Assembly: GCF_016918765.2 (NCBI RefSeq)
Contig: NZ_CP092104.1
Location: 1,922,001-1,986,000 of the forward strand
Direction: 5' to 3'
Source: Flagellatimonas centrodinii
GTDB lineage: Bacteria; Pseudomonadota; Gammaproteobacteria; Nevskiales; Nevskiaceae
DNA length: 64,000 nucleotides
Below are positions 21,801-27,904 of the stretch, piece by piece. Every line of letters starts with the position of its first letter. Position 1 is the stretch's first letter. The notes under the pieces were generated by a model. That model searched no databases and had not been told where the DNA came from. It was given only the letters and a program-made list of their open reading frames with translations. Both the position numbers and the translations under genes were made by a program.

Positions 21801-22874
21801 GGCGCGGCCACTACGGCCGAGCAGTTGAACCTCACCGGGATCATCACCATGACGGTGGCGCAGCACACCGGGTTCGGCACGGGCAACATCGTGGCCGGCG
21901 GCGGCGCTGACGAGGTGATCCTGTCTGACGGTGGTGTGGTGGTGGTTGACGCCGACGTCGAGCAGTACACGTCGGCCTTCGGCGGCACCTTCAACTTGTT
22001 CGGCGACAGCGCGACGGCGACCAATGTCACCAGCACGGCCGCAAGCGCGGATATCATTTCCGCAGGTGGTCAGGTGCTGACCGGCACGTATGATCTGGGT
22101 GCCGGCAGTGACCAGATCGTTGCGCAGGGCGGGTTCGACATCACCGGTGCAACGCTCACGGCGATCGAAAGTCTCCGCCTTGACGGTGCCGGTACGTTCA
22201 CCATGACTGGCGATCAGTACAACGCCTTCACGGCGGGTATCACGGACCTGGGTGGGGACATCCAGACCATCGTGCTGACCACGGCGGCGGCGGGTGTCGT
22301 GACGGCTGATGACGATGTCGAGAACTTCACCCTGCAGGGTGGGGCGGACAGCATCACCTTTAGCGGTGCTGATGCGATCCGCGGTGGTCAGAGCCTTGAC
22401 CTTACGGTTGATGCGACGGCTGACCTGGTGCGCATTGACAACGTCACCATCGACGGCGGTATCGACAGCGCGCTGCTGATCCAGAACTTCGCAACCACGC
22501 AGGATGTGCTGCAGATCGGCGCTGGCGGTGGCGGTACCGATCAGGAGTTCTTCAACGTCAACGCGGCGCCTGTCAACATCATGGCGACGACCGATATCAT
22601 TGAGTTCACCGACGCTGGCGCGGTGGATTTGACCGATATCTCCGACGGTGGCGCGGTAGAAAGCCTCATCGCGGATGTGGTCGCCAGTATCGATGCGGGC
22701 ACCTTCACGGTGGCGGTTGAGTCGGACAACGGTGTCGGTGTCTACCAGTTCACGCTGGCTGGCAACGCTGCCGACCTCAACACGGCGGGCTTCTCGCTGG
22801 AGCACATCGCGACCTTGGTTGGCACGACCACCACGGCTGGCGGTGACATCGTGGTGTCGTACGACAACGTGTAA
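12813..22874 (+). CDS. Giant type I-secreted adhesin (cadherin-like, RTX and QH repeats)
   Basis: A 3,353-residue, very acidic protein. Residues 20-60 form a charged coiled coil. Residues 121-141 (WGLGTWVAIGAGATAAVAFAL) are a hydrophobic segment followed by SGDDDDDD. Five cadherin-like/tandem-95 repeats of about 93 residues span 150-617, each ending near VNDAPV. RTX GGxGxD nonapeptides cluster around 858-930, 1015-1060, 1178-1253 and 1743-1860. An M10_C/serralysin-like end module (RDTITDFQTGSDVIDF) follows at about 1858-1983. Ten copies of an approximately 120-residue repeat with an MTxAQHNxF motif span 2052-3131, and a terminal domain runs to YDNV. There is no Sec signal peptide. The adjacent ABC-MFP-TolC genes are the likely exporter. 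The overall plan recalls LapA-type biofilm adhesins, but no LapG or LapD is encoded here. The gene is followed by a terminator. Confidence 0.93.
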   Translation: MAKESNGRADVGVRTEDTNTIKTQAEQALLAQQALEAELLKQKQAEDALLAKKEEEEEAVEGEQEAAPQEQAAADASEEVPSEEAGLTSVFADQAEGAENVMVAQSGTTASDAGGAADTGWGLGTWVAIGAGATAAVAFALSGDDDDDDNAAPVATNVTLTTAEDTVAFAGQLPATDADGDTLTYTIDQGPTAAQGTLNLNPDGSFTFSPAANFNGPVTIDFTVTDPSGATSSATLTINVTAVNDVPVAVNGNGSGAEDAAISGSLAGLVSDVDGDTLTFALNAQATNGTVTVNSTTGAYTYTPNANFNGNDSFTFTVSDGNGGTATATVNLTVTPVNDAPVASNLTVSATEDQVLNGNLPAATDVDGDTVTYALNTGAANGTVTVNANGSFIYVPNANFNGADAFTYTVSDGNGGSSTYTVNVNVANVNDAPVGANGSATTNEDVVLNGTLPVATDADNDTLTYALATGPANGTVVVNANGTYTYTPAANFNGSDAFTFTVSDGNGGTVTYTQSITVVSVNDAPVAQDQTLPAIEDTVLAGSVSATDVDGDTLTFSVAGGGVTAQGGQVVMQPNGSFTYTPAPGYAGPDSFTYTVSDGNGGTDTAVITLNVEEVDEVFTPGIDIFNGNAGDEVFVGANNNLNAGDSVNGGGGNDVVTHSVDGGLLNVFSGFIFNDVDVFAITSDSPLAATSTYDLSSSGPIGILRVENSTDNVVLNSAGAGATVANTTFLEILDQTSTTTDVSLDIRDIDVTGANDFVDVTVRSATNAGDALDDLNIDFAVETVTIHTDGPLAVIINDLNTDLGGAAGSGAVNLVLDAQDAALTITDVLTANVKNVDGSSSDENLTFSVAAANGNTTLVGGTGNDSITGSANADSVTAGDGNDTFNTGAGNDRIDMGAGNDVVNFTGAGNVSVQGGDGNDTINAGTQLTVADTITGGDGADLLNVGANNGTNDLNNVTQVERILLADINGNYNYTVGVNSAFAQDSTGVEVDGSALDAGESLNFNGSNRGTGPLTLIGGDGNDTLIGGAGNDVIVGDGDNGNNSGGDDVLQGGNGDEEFRFDGGELTAADRIHGGFSTDLVGTNRGNDTITLIQDGVNLVGGREVFVMDLDANASIELVKVEDGTNAAGSRITDLTVVAGHDQALTNVDATDLDSNEAFDFDASAVVNGSRFSVTSGAGADTLTGGSGNDTIRGGAGNDAIIGGAGVNQLFGEDGNDTLTGGASNDTLDGGAGNDSVDASQGGNDNVALGDGNDYANFGATGLTNNGGDTVAGGDGTDTVESAHNTPNSITDGAFANFSSVEVLNLTGNANSSTTLGANAQAGGIRTVNLNGAGNDVLNAGGFTADLLVNDNGGAGNDTITTGSGNDTVVTSLGDDSLVLNNGDDVVQISGTDLTFGDSIAAGAGSDKVIMDNSGGAVTAGVNLNNVTGLERYEFSTNGDRFVGVDADNNSLTFTGGNVLTVNTITIDASTLTDVNDSFTVTLDGGQLDADFRFEVFGSATTDTFVKDNVGTNNNILFDAGNGNDRLVIHGDDLGSTITMIGGGGVDAIQQTGGLIDDDGYDNVTGVEQLIAGGVGDRVNATLGAQAQASGLNTIIGGAQNDVVTFDAAFTTATTVDLRAGATGGNDSINAGMTTALITFLGQDVDFDANDTLVGGTSTGDEVRISATGGAADLTNSTNVETITILDDVANGADTSLLIDTNFGDVNGQNFQLIDASALDFNEDFVLTATGNIHLDVNSGLGNDTITTNTGNDSIDGGGGNDVINAGSGNNVVNGGAGNDSITVGNGNDSVDGGSGNDTIFGGNGLNTLVGNDGNDEITGGVDVDVIDGGTGNDQIFAGRGNNAGAGDTLTGGAGADTFYYVERADSSTSLSGRDTITDFQTGSDVIDFRYVTEAVAQYGAGALINFSGNAADFATAQGAITSGDNVLDVVYQQDNNVLWVDLNDDGVLNGNDLQIILSGVNTLTGADVLSGLTVGQTVITPGANIVGTILNETFTFDPAFGPGDTFTLDGAGGSDTIVIDGQDISTSSLSNVEVARIGDGTAAGADTATMTLAQHNAFTDIEDDGVGAASAITLTTGGTLVGDADVGSYQLANAATDFTLGSTTQNVTGGNGNDIIRTGAIDDVDGVINGGAGIDTLVVDSGDDLTGATVSGIEQTLVTLSSITITAAQHGATNGTGTLGMIVDAGDVLPNTTDTITIFDSTATAFPGVGITGIADIESYVLSAGDDIFTLGALGQNVDTGAGTNTVNAIAGALTGTLGGVGVDTLVTVNGTNISGADVTAVETIEINNGVTMTAAQHNAANVVDTDASNDAVLISTVGTISAAANIENYNLDNFGVPGGSSTINVNAATTGVNITGSANLDGSNVNVGGLTVTGAYTLSGAIGDTLTASNGADITGVNVGGDTTAETLSLTGGITLTQVQHEAFGDISAIGGADSATVEGAGLVTADADVETYNVSSTGANTVAVNAGLTSVDINGDAANPTTVNVGGLTVTGNYALANGADILNATDGADISGVNGGADTTAETITVLGDVTMTVAQHNAAGTLNGLGIADEITLADAGVLTGDASVETYELADGVGNVFTFGASFQNVFTTGSNNDVVQTGGQATLTGTLDLAANAGAPNDQLVVTGGDVDFSALNAGGETTAETLDLGNFNATMTEQQHDGFTQLDAAGAANTITLTAANGDGLVTGDADVETYVLNDAFTFTVGAAGQSVTGNGGNDQTVIVDGLTATGTLDGGAAGNDTLDLRNGADISGATISNFENLIITGAVSMTESQYESFGTITGGPGTSITITVFDGDGVLSIGNNVETYTFLDTGTVNVLAGAEAVDINGTAAQPLAVNVGGLTVTGDYALADATDVIIATAGADISGVNSGAATTAELINVTGDVTMTVAQHAAFVAANGIDAAGPTDQITLADSGTVDADADIETYVLGALGGSLLNVDAAGTAVDVTGTGGSDVINVDGLTVTGTYSLGGAADEITATTGADISGVNGGAATTAEQLNLTGIITMTVAQHTGFGTGNIVAGGGADEVILSDGGVVVVDADVEQYTSAFGGTFNLFGDSATATNVTSTAASADIISAGGQVLTGTYDLGAGSDQIVAQGGFDITGATLTAIESLRLDGAGTFTMTGDQYNAFTAGITDLGGDIQTIVLTTAAAGVVTADDDVENFTLQGGADSITFSGADAIRGGQSLDLTVDATADLVRIDNVTIDGGIDSALLIQNFATTQDVLQIGAGGGGTDQEFFNVNAAPVNIMATTDIIEFTDAGAVDLTDISDGGAVESLIADVVASIDAGTFTVAVESDNGVGVYQFTLAGNAADLNTAGFSLEHIATLVGTTTTAGGDIVVSYDNV
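13260..14660 (+). repeat. Five tandem cadherin-like repeats within the adhesin
   Basis: Repeats of 279-288 bp encode units with DxDGDTLTY, ANGTVTVNxNGxYTYTP, NFNGxDxFTFTVSDGNGG and VNDAPV. Residues of the DxDxD type suggest calcium-rigidified linkers. Confidence 0.9.
15385..18390 (+). repeat. RTX calcium-binding repeat clusters within the adhesin
   Basis: Several clusters of GGxGxDxxx nonapeptides (GGDGNDTLIGGAGNDVI, GGSGNDTIRGGAGNDAI, GGGGNDVINAGSGNNVV) occur, separated by beta-rich spacers of 100-400 residues. Each cluster should form a calcium-dependent parallel beta-roll outside the cell. Confidence 0.9.
18958..22230 (+). repeat. Ten-copy QH repeat array in the C-terminal third of the adhesin
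   Basis: The motif [VI]TMTxAQHNAF recurs ten times, with first copy near 18966 and last near 22203, spaced 343-380 bp (about 115-127 residues). Each unit continues with an acidic DxITL segment, then DADVETYxL, then GLTVTGxYxL, then GADISGVNxGxxTTAE. The family was not recognised. Alternating short strands suggest a beta-solenoid or stacked beta modules. Confidence 0.85.
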
Positions 22875-22925
22875 TCGGTACTGAAAGCGCCGGGCCCCTC
22901 GGGGCCCGGCCTCTCGAACCTTTTA

Positions 22926-22951
22926 ATCCCCGCTTCGGCGGGGATTTTTTT
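22926..22951 (+). terminator. Terminator of the adhesin gene
   Basis: ATCCCCGC-TTCG-GCGGGGAT stem-loop followed by seven T residues. A second GC-rich hairpin (CCGGGCCCC/GGGGCCCGG) lies just upstream. Confidence 0.9.
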
Positions 22952-22966
22952 GCCCGAAGACATTTC

Positions 22967-24199
22967 ATGCGCATTCTCTTTCTGCACCAGAATTTTCCAG
23001 GACAGTTCAAACATCTGGCGCCGGCGCTGAAGGCCCGTGGCGACGATGTGCGCGCACTCGCCATTGAGGGGGCCGGTCTCAAGGACCTGCCGATGTGGCG
23101 CTACAAGGTCGACCGCGCCAATGCCGACGGCATTCAAGGCTGGACCCGCGAGTTCGAGACCAAGATGATCCGCGCCGAAGAGGCGTGGAGAGCGCTGCAG
23201 CAGATCAAGGCCGAAGGCTTTGAGCCTGATCTGGTGGTGCTGCATCCCGGTTGGGGCGAGGGCTTCTGTGTGGAGGACGTGTTTCCCGACGCGCGCCAAC
23301 TGCACTTCGTGGAGTGGTACTACCATGCCAACGGTGCTGACGTGGGATTTGATCCGGAGTTCTCGGCCGGCAGCCGCGAGCCGGGTCGGGTGCGGTCAAA
23401 AAACGCCATGAACTTGTTGGCTTTGCAACAGATGGATTGGGGTTACAGCCCGACCGCATGGCAGCGACAACAGGTGCCAGTGGAGTACCGGGAGCGGATC
23501 GACGTGATTCACGATGGCGTCGACACCCGGGTCATCGCCCCGGCGCCGGACCGCAAGGTGACGTTTTCCTCTGGCTTGGCGCTCGGGCAGGGCGATGAGC
23601 TGGTGACCTTCGTCAACCGCAACCTGGAGCCGGCACGGGGCTGGCATGTGTTCGCCCGGTCGCTGAAGCATTTGCTCAAGGCGCGCCCGAATGCCCACGT
23701 GGCGATTGTCGGGGGCACCGATGTCAGCTATGGCGCGCGGCCGGAGAACGGCAAGAACTGGCGCGAGGTGATCTGGCGCGAGGTGCAGGGCGAAGTGGAT
23801 GCGAGTCGCGTTCACTTCCTCGGGCGCATTCCGTATTCGACCTTCATCGGCCTGCTGCAGGCTTCAAGCTGCCACGTCTATCTCACTGTGCCATTTGTGC
23901 TGAGCTGGTCGATGCTCGAAGCGATGTCGGTCGGTGCGGTTGTGGTCGGCAGCGATACTGCGTCGGTGACGGAGGTCATCAAGGACGGGCAAAACGGCTT
24001 GCTGACCCCGTTCCTCGACCCACAGGCATTGGCGGAACGGGTGGCCGACGTGCTGGCCCGACAGGACCACTATCGACCGTTGCGTGACGCAGCCCGCCAG
24101 ACCGTAATCGATCGCTACGACCTCACCACCCGATGTCTACCGCAGCAGCTCGCGCTGGTGGATCGCGTGGCCGCCATGCCGCGGCGGGTTCACGCCTGA
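22967..24199 (+). CDS. GT4-family glycosyltransferase
   Basis: A retaining GT-B glycosyltransferase of 410 residues, expected in the cytoplasm or at the inner membrane. The N-terminus MRILFLHQNFPGQFKHLAPAL is typical of one GT4 subgroup (including enzymes acting on surface polysaccharides). The C-terminal nucleotide-sugar domain includes HVAIVGG, VHFLGRIPYSTFIGLL and SWSMLEAMSVGAVVVGSD, which holds the conserved glutamate loop. The start follows the adhesin terminator by 15 bp, so its promoter may lie inside the adhesin 3' region. Neighbouring rhamnose genes make dTDP-rhamnose a plausible donor, but this is inference. Confidence 0.85.
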   Translation: MRILFLHQNFPGQFKHLAPALKARGDDVRALAIEGAGLKDLPMWRYKVDRANADGIQGWTREFETKMIRAEEAWRALQQIKAEGFEPDLVVLHPGWGEGFCVEDVFPDARQLHFVEWYYHANGADVGFDPEFSAGSREPGRVRSKNAMNLLALQQMDWGYSPTAWQRQQVPVEYRERIDVIHDGVDTRVIAPAPDRKVTFSSGLALGQGDELVTFVNRNLEPARGWHVFARSLKHLLKARPNAHVAIVGGTDVSYGARPENGKNWREVIWREVQGEVDASRVHFLGRIPYSTFIGLLQASSCHVYLTVPFVLSWSMLEAMSVGAVVVGSDTASVTEVIKDGQNGLLTPFLDPQALAERVADVLARQDHYRPLRDAARQTVIDRYDLTTRCLPQQLALVDRVAAMPRRVHA

Positions 24200-24247
24200 T
24201 CGGCTAGAATTGCAGCACATTTTTTGACGCCAACCGGAGTGTTCCAC

Positions 24248-24448
24248 ATGGCAAAAGAAGAAGTCGTCACCATCGACGGCAAGAAGTACAACTGGGCCGA
24301 CCTGAGCAAGGAAGCCCGCACTGCGCTGGTCAACCTCAACGCCACCGACGGTGAGATCAAGCAGCTGCGCGTCCGCGTGGGCATTGCGCAGACCGCGCGT
24401 GCCGCGTTTGCCGAGCAGCTGAAGGCGGCCCTGCCCAAGGGCAAGTAA
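24248..24448 (+). CDS. Small DUF6447-type protein
   Basis: A 66-residue soluble protein with the pattern [35 protein letters not shown] and ending [12 protein letters not shown]. It matches my recollection of DUF6447 proteins, which have no known function. The ATG at 24248 is preceded by CCGGAG at proper spacing, so it is preferred to the in-frame ATG at 24224. It lies between the glycosyltransferase and rfbA and ends in its own terminator, so it need not be co-transcribed with rfbACDB. Confidence 0.7.
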   Translation: MAKEEVVTIDGKKYNWADLSKEARTALVNLNATDGEIKQLRVRVGIAQTARAAFAEQLKAALPKGK

Positions 24449-24465
24449 GCCAGGCAAAACGAACG

Positions 24466-24487
24466 AGCCGCCTGCGGGCGGCTTTTT
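24466..24487 (+). terminator. Terminator after the DUF6447 gene
   Basis: AGCCGCC-TGCG-GGCGGCT stem-loop followed by a short T run. Confidence 0.8.
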
Positions 24488-24525
24488 CGTATGCTAGTGG
24501 CCCCAGCGGTGGACCTCATCACCCC

Positions 24526-25389
24526 ATGAAAGCCATCATCCTCGCCGGCGGCTCCGGCACCCGGCTGTACCCGGTGACGCGCGGCGTGAGCAAGCAGCTC
24601 ACGCCGGTGTATGACAAGCCGATGATCTACTACCCGCTGTCGGTGCTGATGCTGGCCGGCCTGCGAGAGGTGCTGATCATCACCACCCCGCAGGATCAGG
24701 TGGCGTTTCAGCAATTGCTGGGCGATGGCAGCGACTGGGGCATGCGTCTGGAATACGCGGTGCAGCCGAACCCGGATGGCTTGGCGCAAGCCTTCGTCAT
24801 CGGTGCCGACTTTCTGGCCGGCGAGCCGGCCTGCCTGATACTCGGCGACAACCTCTTCTTTGGCCACGGCCTGCCCGAGATGCTGCGGCGGGCGGCGGCA
24901 CGCACCCGCGGTGCGACGCTCTTTGGCTATTACGTGCGCGACCCGGAGCGCTACGGGGTGGTGCAGTTCGATGCTGACGGCCGTGCCATCGACATCGAAG
25001 AAAAGCCCGCCGAGCCGAAGTCCAACTACGCCATCACCGGCCTCTACTTCTACGATGCCGATGTGGTCGATCTGGCACGTCAGGTGCAGCCCTCGGCCCG
25101 CGGCGAGTTGGAGATCACCGACCTCAATCGTGCCTATCTGGCGCGCGGTGACCTGCAGGTGGAGATGATGGGCCGCGGCTACGCCTGGCTCGACACCGGC
25201 ACCCATGACTCGCTGCTGGAAGCCGGCAATTTCGTCCGTACGGTGCAGGAACGTCAGGGCCTGCAGATCTGCTGCCCGGAAGAGATCGCCTACCGTCAGG
25301 GCTGGATCGACGCCGCCCAATTGGCGCGCCTGGCCGAGCCGCTGCGCAAATCCCGTTACGGCCAATACCTGCTGGACCTGCTGCCATGA
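24526..25389 (+). CDS. rfbA: Glucose-1-phosphate thymidylyltransferase
   Basis: Makes dTDP-glucose from dTTP and glucose-1-phosphate, the first step of dTDP-L-rhamnose synthesis. It has 287 residues, the standard RmlA length. The nucleotidyltransferase signature [13 protein letters not shown] is at residues 5-17, followed by [17 protein letters not shown]. Later come [17 protein letters not shown] and [17 protein letters not shown]. It starts the four-gene rfbACDB operon, in which every junction overlaps by four bases (ATGA). Confidence 0.96.
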   Translation: MKAIILAGGSGTRLYPVTRGVSKQLTPVYDKPMIYYPLSVLMLAGLREVLIITTPQDQVAFQQLLGDGSDWGMRLEYAVQPNPDGLAQAFVIGADFLAGEPACLILGDNLFFGHGLPEMLRRAAARTRGATLFGYYVRDPERYGVVQFDADGRAIDIEEKPAEPKSNYAITGLYFYDADVVDLARQVQPSARGELEITDLNRAYLARGDLQVEMMGRGYAWLDTGTHDSLLEAGNFVRTVQERQGLQICCPEEIAYRQGWIDAAQLARLAEPLRKSRYGQYLLDLLP

Positions 25390-25943
25390 ACATTGTCGAA
25401 ACGCCCTTGCCGGGGGTGCTGCGGCTGGAGCCCAAGGTGTTTGGCGATGCCCGCGGGTTCTTCGTTGAAACCTATCGCGCCGAACAGTTCCTGCAACAGG
25501 CGCTGGAGGTCCGCTTCGTGCAGGACAACCAGTCGCGCTCACGCAAGGGGGTGCTGCGTGGCCTGCACTATCAGCTGACGCAGCCACAGGGCAAGCTGGT
25601 GCGGGTGTCGCGCGGCCAGGTGTTCGACGTGGCGGTGGACGTGCGTCGTGGCTCGCCGCATTTTGGCCAGGCCTACGGCTGCGTGCTGGACGATGTGGCG
25701 CATCACCAGCTCTACATTCCCCCGGGCTTTGCCCACGGCTTTCTGGTGATGTCTGACGAAGCCGACTTCGTCTACAAGTGCACCGACTATTACCATCCGG
25801 CCTCCGAGGCGGGTATCCGTTTTAACGACCCGGCGCTGGCCATCGACTGGCCCCGCCTTGACGTGCCCTTCGCCTTGTCCGACAAGGACCGGGTGTTGCC
25901 AATGCTGGCGGACCAATCCGCGCTTCCTGCCGGCCCGTCATGA
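25386..25943 (+). CDS. rfbC: dTDP-4-dehydrorhamnose 3,5-epimerase
   Basis: Epimerises dTDP-4-keto-6-deoxyglucose at C3 and C5. It has 185 residues, the usual size. The cupin fold carries RGLHYQ (with the catalytic His), [28 protein letters not shown] and YKCTDYY, where Tyr acts as the acid partner. It overlaps rfbA and rfbD by ATGA, suggesting translational coupling and near-equal expression. Confidence 0.96.
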   Translation: MNIVETPLPGVLRLEPKVFGDARGFFVETYRAEQFLQQALEVRFVQDNQSRSRKGVLRGLHYQLTQPQGKLVRVSRGQVFDVAVDVRRGSPHFGQAYGCVLDDVAHHQLYIPPGFAHGFLVMSDEADFVYKCTDYYHPASEAGIRFNDPALAIDWPRLDVPFALSDKDRVLPMLADQSALPAGPS

Positions 25944-26815
25944 ACCTGCTCATCACCGGTGCCGGCGGTCAGGTCGGCCGCGAACTGGCGCTGCGCCTGG
26001 GGGGCGGCGATCTCGCGCTGGACCGTGCCGCGCTTGACCTCACCGACGCCGCCGCCGTGGGAGCCACCCTGGCGCACCATCGGCCGCGGGTCGTCATCAA
26101 CGCGGCGGCCTATACCGCGGTCGACCAGGCCGAGCAGGACCCCGAGGCAGCCAACGCCATCAATGCCGCCGCGGTGGCGCACCTGGCCGCGGCCTGTGCG
26201 GCGGTTGGCGCGGTGCTGATCCACCTGTCGACGGACTATGTGTTCGACGGCACCGCGGCCATGCCCTACACCGACGACCAGCCCGCCGCGCCGCTGGGCG
26301 TTTACGGTGCCAGCAAGTGGGCCGGCGAGCAGGCACTGCGCGCCGCGTTACCGCAGCATCTCATCCTGCGGGTGAGCTGGGTGTTCGGGCAGTTCGGCCA
26401 CAACTTCGTCAAGACCATGCTGCGGGTGGGGCGCGATCGCGACCTGCTCAAGGTGGTGGCTGACCAGCGCGGTGGCCCGACGGCGGCGGCGGACATTGCC
26501 GATACCCTGATGTCGCTGGCGCGCCGTGCAGCGCAGGCTGAAGCACTGCCCTGGGGCACCTATCACTATGCCGGCCAGCCGTTCGTCAGCTGGCACGGTT
26601 TTGCCGAGGCCATCTTTGCCGAAGCCGTGGCCGCCGGCGTGCTCGACCGTGCACCGCAGGTGCAGGCCATCAGCACGGCTGAGTACCCGACGCCCGCGAA
26701 GCGGCCGGCACAGTCGTCGCTCGACATGCAGCGCAGCGTCGCGCAACTGGGGCTGCAACCGCCGGACTGGCGCGCCAGCCTCCATACCCTGATGCAGGAT
26801 CTCAAGGCCTCATGA
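25940..26815 (+). CDS. rfbD: dTDP-4-dehydrorhamnose reductase
   Basis: NAD(P)H-dependent last step to dTDP-L-rhamnose. A 291-residue short-chain dehydrogenase with the nucleotide-binding motif GAGGQVGREL at residues 7-16, NAAAYTAVDQAE, STDYVFDG, and the catalytic YGASKWAGE (YxxxK). Third gene of the rfb operon, overlapping both neighbours by four bases. Confidence 0.96.
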   Translation: MNLLITGAGGQVGRELALRLGGGDLALDRAALDLTDAAAVGATLAHHRPRVVINAAAYTAVDQAEQDPEAANAINAAAVAHLAAACAAVGAVLIHLSTDYVFDGTAAMPYTDDQPAAPLGVYGASKWAGEQALRAALPQHLILRVSWVFGQFGHNFVKTMLRVGRDRDLLKVVADQRGGPTAAADIADTLMSLARRAAQAEALPWGTYHYAGQPFVSWHGFAEAIFAEAVAAGVLDRAPQVQAISTAEYPTPAKRPAQSSLDMQRSVAQLGLQPPDWRASLHTLMQDLKAS

Positions 26816-27849
26816 CCGCCGTCACCGTCCATACCCCCCGCAGACTGCTGGTGACCGGCGGTGCCGGCTTCATCGGCAGCAACTTCGTCCACACCCTGCT
26901 GGCGCAGGACCCCGATGCCGTGGTGGTGACCCTCGACGCGCTCACCTATGCCGGCCGCGCCGACAACCTTGATGCGCTGCCCGCAGCAGATCGCCACCAG
27001 TTGGTCAAAGGAGACATCTGCGATCGCCCCCTGGTGGACCGGCTACTGCGTGAGCACCGTATCGACACGGTCGTGCATTTTGCCGCGGAGTCGCACGTCG
27101 ACCGCTCCATCGCCGGCCCCGAAGCCTTCGTGCAAACCAACGTGACCGGCACCTTCACGCTGCTGGAGGCCTGTCGCCAGTTCTGGCAGCAGGACCGGGG
27201 CCTGGGCACAACCAGCGTGCGCTTTCACCACATCTCCACCGACGAGGTCTACGGCACCTTGGGCGCCGATGATCCCGGTTTTTCCGAAACCACGCCCTAC
27301 GCCCCCAACTCGCCGTACTCGGCGAGCAAGGCGGCGTCGGACCATCTGGTGCGCGCCTGGTTTCACACCTACGGGCTGCCGGTGGTCACCACCAACTGCT
27401 CCAACAATTTCGGCCCGCGCCAGCATGGCGAAAAGCTGATTCCCACCATCATCCGCAGCTGCCTGCAGGGCAAGCCCATTCCGGTGTACGGCGATGGCAG
27501 CAACGTGCGTGACTGGCTGTTCGTCACTGACCATTGCCACGGTATCGACGCCGTCATGCGCCGCGGACGGCTCGGCGAGTGCTACAACATCGGCGGTGGC
27601 AACGAGCAGCACAATATCGACGTGGTGCGGCAGATCTGCCGGGTGATGGATGCCGAACACCCCGAAGGCGTCCCGCACGAGCATCTCATCAGCTTCGTCA
27701 CCGACCGCCCCGGCCACGACTGGCGCTATGCCATCGATGCCACCAAGATCCGTGACGAACTGGGTTGGACCCGGGCCCAGCGCTTTGCCGCCGAAATCAG
27801 TGAGACCGTGCGCTGGTACCTGGCGCACCCCGACCGGCTCGCCGTGTAG
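26812..27849 (+). CDS. rfbB: dTDP-glucose 4,6-dehydratase
   Basis: Converts dTDP-glucose to dTDP-4-keto-6-deoxyglucose with bound NAD. It has 345 residues. TGGAGFIGSNFV is the dinucleotide-binding motif, FAAESHVDRSI and STDEVYG give the catalytic Asp/Glu region, and YSASKAASD the YxxxK pair. It is unusual only in being last in the operon (order A-C-D-B). No rhamnosyltransferase follows; the nearest glycosyltransferase is the GT4 gene upstream. Confidence 0.96.
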   Translation: MTAVTVHTPRRLLVTGGAGFIGSNFVHTLLAQDPDAVVVTLDALTYAGRADNLDALPAADRHQLVKGDICDRPLVDRLLREHRIDTVVHFAAESHVDRSIAGPEAFVQTNVTGTFTLLEACRQFWQQDRGLGTTSVRFHHISTDEVYGTLGADDPGFSETTPYAPNSPYSASKAASDHLVRAWFHTYGLPVVTTNCSNNFGPRQHGEKLIPTIIRSCLQGKPIPVYGDGSNVRDWLFVTDHCHGIDAVMRRGRLGECYNIGGGNEQHNIDVVRQICRVMDAEHPEGVPHEHLISFVTDRPGHDWRYAIDATKIRDELGWTRAQRFAAEISETVRWYLAHPDRLAV

Positions 27850-27904
27850 TACGGTGGCCGCCGTCCCTGCGCTCACTGCGTCCGTTGTTTGAGGAATCGC
27901 TTCA

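Noticed and set aside
19299-22805. Minus-strand open frame of 1,168 codons opposite the adhesin C-terminal region
   Set aside because: Same cause; it mirrors the repeats on the plus strand, so it is a shadow frame.
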